Source of the DNA: an uncultured Clostridia bacterium
Lineage (GTDB): Bacteria > Bacillota > Clostridia > Christensenellales > Borkfalkiaceae
DNA: 64,000 nucleotides
Assembly: GCA_947627665.1 (NCBI GenBank)
Contig: CANQWX010000002.1
Coordinates: forward strand, 60,453-124,452
Direction of reading: 5' to 3'
Every line of letters begins with the position of its first letter. Position 1 is the first letter of the stretch. The position numbers and the translations under genes were made by a program. Below the pieces are notes generated by a model. That model searched no databases. It was not told the origin of the DNA and saw nothing but the letters and a program-made list of their open reading frames with translations. This document shows positions 61,868 to 64,000 of this stretch, in pieces.

Positions 61868-62788
61868 TTATTTTGTCGTGAAGTCTCCCACGATAAAATA
61901 CTGCTCTGCATGGTCGTCGTCCAACTCCCTTGAAACTTGAATGATGTTCTCATAGAACCAATTAAAGATGCCGAACATCTCTTCCGTTTCCCCGTCCGAG
62001 ACCGTGACGACGGGATTCTCTTCCAGCCCGCCGAACTCTATTAAAAGCGGATTGCCATACAGCGATATTTTTTCGGAGCGGCCGAGCGGGAAGATCGGAA
62101 ATTTGATACTCCCGTCTTTGGAGAAAAGAAAGTGTTTGAGCTTCTCTTTTTCTCCCCGCCAATAACTGTACCGCAAGACGATGTATTTGACGTTTTCGGG
62201 GGTAGTAATCGGAAGGTCGTTCTTCACCAGATAGTCGTGCCTTGCCTTCCGCTGTTCAAACTTCGCCTCGCACAGCGGATAGTTGTTATGCCAAACTTTA
62301 TTGTGGGCGAAGGAATACACCTTCCAATTCCAATCACGGATGCCGACGTCGTGTTTTGTGTCATAGAGAAGTTTTAACGTCAGCCCCGAACCGTACTTTT
62401 CACACGGCGGCCCGATATAGCGATAGGCATTGCACCGTTGCGCCCCGCTCTTTGTCTTTTTCGGAATGATCTCAATAAGGCCTTCTCTTTCCAACCGCCT
62501 TAATACCGTCTGCACCGTCCTATCCGAAACGCCCAACAGACGAGAAAGGACAGGAATGCGGAATGTCCTGCCGTTGCACTCTATCACGGTATTGATAATG
62601 ATTTCCCTGCGCTCGGCGGGGGTGGGCTTTCGGACAAAGAACTCGTGTTCGTCGCCGTCCACCATATAATGCGGGTTTTTGATACGGATAAAACCATACC
62701 CGTTGCTCCTGATATGCTCCCACGGAAACTCGCTCGCTTCTTCGATCTCATCATCGTAATATTTTTCTGCAAATAAATCAATGCCCAT
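61868..62788 (-). CDS. HTH replication/regulatory protein of the mobile element
   Basis: 306 residues from the ATG at 62788 (MGIDLFAEKYY), which lies exactly 6 nt after a TATAAT box. Residues about 55-115 form a winged HTH: NTVIECNGRTFRIPVLSRLL, VSDRTVQTVLRRLEREGLI. The rest (120-306) is unrecognised. Such proteins accompany Rep genes on integrative elements and act as replication initiators or regulators. Downstream hairpin and terminator isolate it from rep. Confidence 0.65.
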   Translation of the reverse strand: MGIDLFAEKYYDDEIEEASEFPWEHIRSNGYGFIRIKNPHYMVDGDEHEFFVRKPTPAERREIIINTVIECNGRTFRIPVLSRLLGVSDRTVQTVLRRLEREGLIEIIPKKTKSGAQRCNAYRYIGPPCEKYGSGLTLKLLYDTKHDVGIRDWNWKVYSFAHNKVWHNNYPLCEAKFEQRKARHDYLVKNDLPITTPENVKYIVLRYSYWRGEKEKLKHFLFSKDGSIKFPIFPLGRSEKISLYGNPLLIEFGGLEENPVVTVSDGETEEMFGIFNWFYENIIQVSRELDDDHAEQYFIVGDFTTK

Positions 62789-62794
62789 ACCATG

Positions 62795-62823
62795 ATTATA
62801 CCGCGTTCCCACACAAAAGGCAA
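62795..62823 (-). promoter_or_regulatory. Promoter ending 6 nt before an ATG (leaderless)
   Basis: On the minus strand TTGCCT (62818-62823), 17-bp spacer, TATAAT (62795-62800); the ATG starts at 62788. Confidence 0.75.
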
Positions 62824-62887
62824 GCAAATACAAACAGATGTTCGTATTTTATCTCATTTTTTCTTTGTGACTACAATTTTTCTCTTT

Positions 62888-63030
62888 CTTTCGGCGTTTG
62901 GTGGTAAACGGAAAGCCACTTCCCGTCAAGGGTGGTACGGAGCAACTTCGTTGCCCTTGACAGGAAGAAAGTGCGCCGAATATCAAAACGACCGCCATTG
63001 TCTTTCCGTTTGGGTAGGGTGCGCCGAAAG
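62888..63030. repeat. Large nested inverted-repeat structure
   Basis: Four arm pairs in nested order: CTTTCGGCG (62888-62896) with CGCCGAAAG (63022-63030); AAACGGAAAG (62906-62915) with CTTTCCGTTT (63002-63011); CTTCCCGTCAAGGG (62919-62932) with CCCTTGACAGGAAG (62954-62967, one mismatch); GCAAC-ttc-GTTGC (62942-62954). It precedes the sigma-like gene and lies between divergent genes. It could be a structured leader RNA or a transfer/replication origin. Confidence 0.8.
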
Positions 63031-63059
63031 GCGAGAAAAACAGCTCGGAGGAAAAGAAA

Positions 63060-63680
63060 ATGAGCAAAGTGTTGGATTACGGTGTTCTCCGCGAGGAGAT
63101 CTCAAAGGAAAACGTGCTTGCTATGGCGGAACTCATCGCTGTCCTCGAAACGCAGTATCTCATCGGATATATGGGAACGCGGATGCAGAGATTGTATCGT
63201 GATGTCTATGTAGATATCAAGCACAAGGATGACGTCAGCCATGTATTCAGTGACGGCTATGACTTGGTGCAGGAGGGCGCGTTATTCCTCTGCGAGCATT
63301 ACGGGAAGCATTTGAGTGATGTCATCGGCTATACCAAGAAAGGAAAGAAGATCACTGTTCAAATTGCCTGTACCAAGAGAATGACGAAACTCATCAACCG
63401 CAAGACAAGCGACTATTACAGAAGCGTGAGCCTCGAAGCGTTGACGCCCGTAAGTGAACCTTCCATAGAAATACAGGAAGAAACAGAACAGGACTATACC
63501 GTAGCAGATAATATCGTTGAGAACTTGAACTTAACGGACAACATGAAAACCGCGCTTGAATGCCGCATGGCAGGGTTGAGCTTTCCCGAAATCGGCAGGA
63601 TACTTGAAAGAGCGCAATCCACGGTATTTGAATACTTCATAAAAATGCGCCAAAGATATACCGCAATTTACGGGAGATGA
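63060..63680 (+). CDS. Sigma-factor-like regulator of the mobile element
   Basis: 206 residues. The N-terminal half is only weakly like sigma region 2; the C-terminal part is a region 4-type HTH: LNLTDNMKTALECRMAGLS followed by FPEIGRILERAQSTVFEYF. Proteins of this kind stand next to the recombinase in many clostridial conjugative/integrative elements. Strong ribosome site GGAGGAAAAG. The gene is preceded by the large nested inverted repeat and followed by a gap with short direct repeats. Confidence 0.7.
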   Translation: MSKVLDYGVLREEISKENVLAMAELIAVLETQYLIGYMGTRMQRLYRDVYVDIKHKDDVSHVFSDGYDLVQEGALFLCEHYGKHLSDVIGYTKKGKKITVQIACTKRMTKLINRKTSDYYRSVSLEALTPVSEPSIEIQEETEQDYTVADNIVENLNLTDNMKTALECRMAGLSFPEIGRILERAQSTVFEYFIKMRQRYTAIYGR

Positions 63681-63702
63681 TATGGAACAGAGCATCCACC
63701 CT

Positions 63703-63756
63703 CGGACATGGTATCGTCATTTACTATCACAAAACAGATGCCTTCGGACATGGTAT
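63703..63756. repeat. Direct repeats CGGACATGGTAT
   Basis: CGGACATGGTAT at 63703-63714 and 63745-63756 (42 bp apart) in the gap between the sigma-like gene and the recombinase start; a third copy is at 61680-61691 upstream of rep. The rest of 63681-63944 shows no gene. Confidence 0.8.
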
Positions 63757-63944
63757 GCTTTGAAATACTCTATCTCTCCAAAGACTATCCATACTTACAT
63801 ACCGCCTTAAAAAATAATTTTATGGAAAACCATTGTCAAACGGGGTGAAATTTCCTATTCGTATTTTGCAACCATAGGGAAAGCGTTCCCAAAAAATATC
63901 TATGTCACAAGAGGTCAAAAATGAACTCACGGAGGTCACACAAG

Positions 63945-64000
63945 ATGAACCCGAACAGGAACGAGTTTGTTCCACAGGGACAGTATTTAAGGGTGGCGTA
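63945..64000 (+). CDS. Probable serine recombinase, N-terminal fragment only
   Basis: Opens at 63945 behind a strong Shine-Dalgarno (GGAGGT, 8-nt spacing) and runs out of the window after 18 residues ending QGQYLRVA. Large serine recombinases of integrative elements often begin with a similar LRVAAYCRVST segment, and the neighbouring sigma-like gene fits. A competing frame from 63902 (MSQEVKNELTEV) is also open but lacks a ribosome site. The assignment rests on very few residues. Confidence 0.4.
   Translation, partial: MNPNRNEFVPQGQYLRVA

Overview
The window is GC-rich bacterial DNA that reads as a spore-forming member of the Firmicutes, class Clostridia. The evidence is an intact sporulation sigma factor (SigK), a YlbJ-like sporulation membrane protein, the gene orders nrdR-ispG-polC position-rimP-nusA-ylxR-ylxQ-infB-rbfA-nrnA-truB-ribF and dgt-dnaG-rpoD-trmK-nif3, and textbook vegetative promoters with 17-bp spacers. 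A Christensenellales-like lineage would fit, but that is a guess from overall feel and not a demonstrated placement. No rRNA, tRNA or CRISPR array was seen.

Layout. 1-2.5 kb (minus strand): two near-duplicate leucine-rich-repeat lipoproteins and a long palindrome. 2.5-4.2 kb: a Cys/Gly/Asn-rich repeat protein and a YitT transporter-like protein. 4.2-5.7 kb: an AT-rich islet with two unknown genes on the minus strand. 5.9-17.8 kb: nrdR, ispG, a polymerase-less PolC remnant or derivative, then the rimP-nusA-infB translation/transcription operon running into truB, ribF and an endonuclease IV-like gene. 17.8-20.8 kb: Xaa-Pro peptidase, EF-P, D-Tyr deacylase and a metallo-beta-lactamase. 21-27.4 kb: patatin, ComEC-like hydrolase and the shikimate operon aroC-aroB-aroE-aroQ-aroK plus an SDR reductase (aroA is not present). 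27.5-34.7 kb: a four-copy operator-like array, then dgt-dnaG-rpoD-trmK-nif3, a zinc-ribbon protein and alanine racemase. 34.7-48.5 kb: rsmD-coaD-DAHP synthase-prephenate dehydratase, ylbJ, an ABC-F protein, the methionine importer metNIQ with a Met-rich leader peptide far upstream, sigK, a SAM methyltransferase and an RluA-type pseudouridine synthase. Almost every intergenic gap from 35.5 to 46.9 kb is packed with modular, partly palindromic dispersed repeats. 48.6-51.2 kb: a large surface protein anchored by a C-terminal membrane helix.

51.2-64 kb is an acquired region. A 3'-broken IS200-type transposase sits at its left side. Then come, all on the minus strand, a KilA-N protein, a large protein with a DUF4365-like nuclease domain, a small unknown protein, a type III-like restriction helicase (Res) and its adenine methyltransferase (Mod). 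Mod, Res, the small protein and the nuclease-like protein are separated by only 2-12 bp and look like one transcription unit: a restriction-modification system with two extra, unrecognised partners. Next are an HUH rolling-circle Rep, an HTH replication/regulatory protein, a large nested inverted repeat, a sigma-like regulator and the first codons of a probable serine recombinase. This is the usual cargo-plus-replication/recombination layout of an integrative mobile element.

Genes in the core regions are tightly packed with 4-bp ATGA overlaps, so most work as co-translated operons. At least three genes (17801, 46912 and the minus-strand gene starting at 62788) start 6-7 nt after a good -10 box with no Shine-Dalgarno, which suggests leaderless mRNAs.
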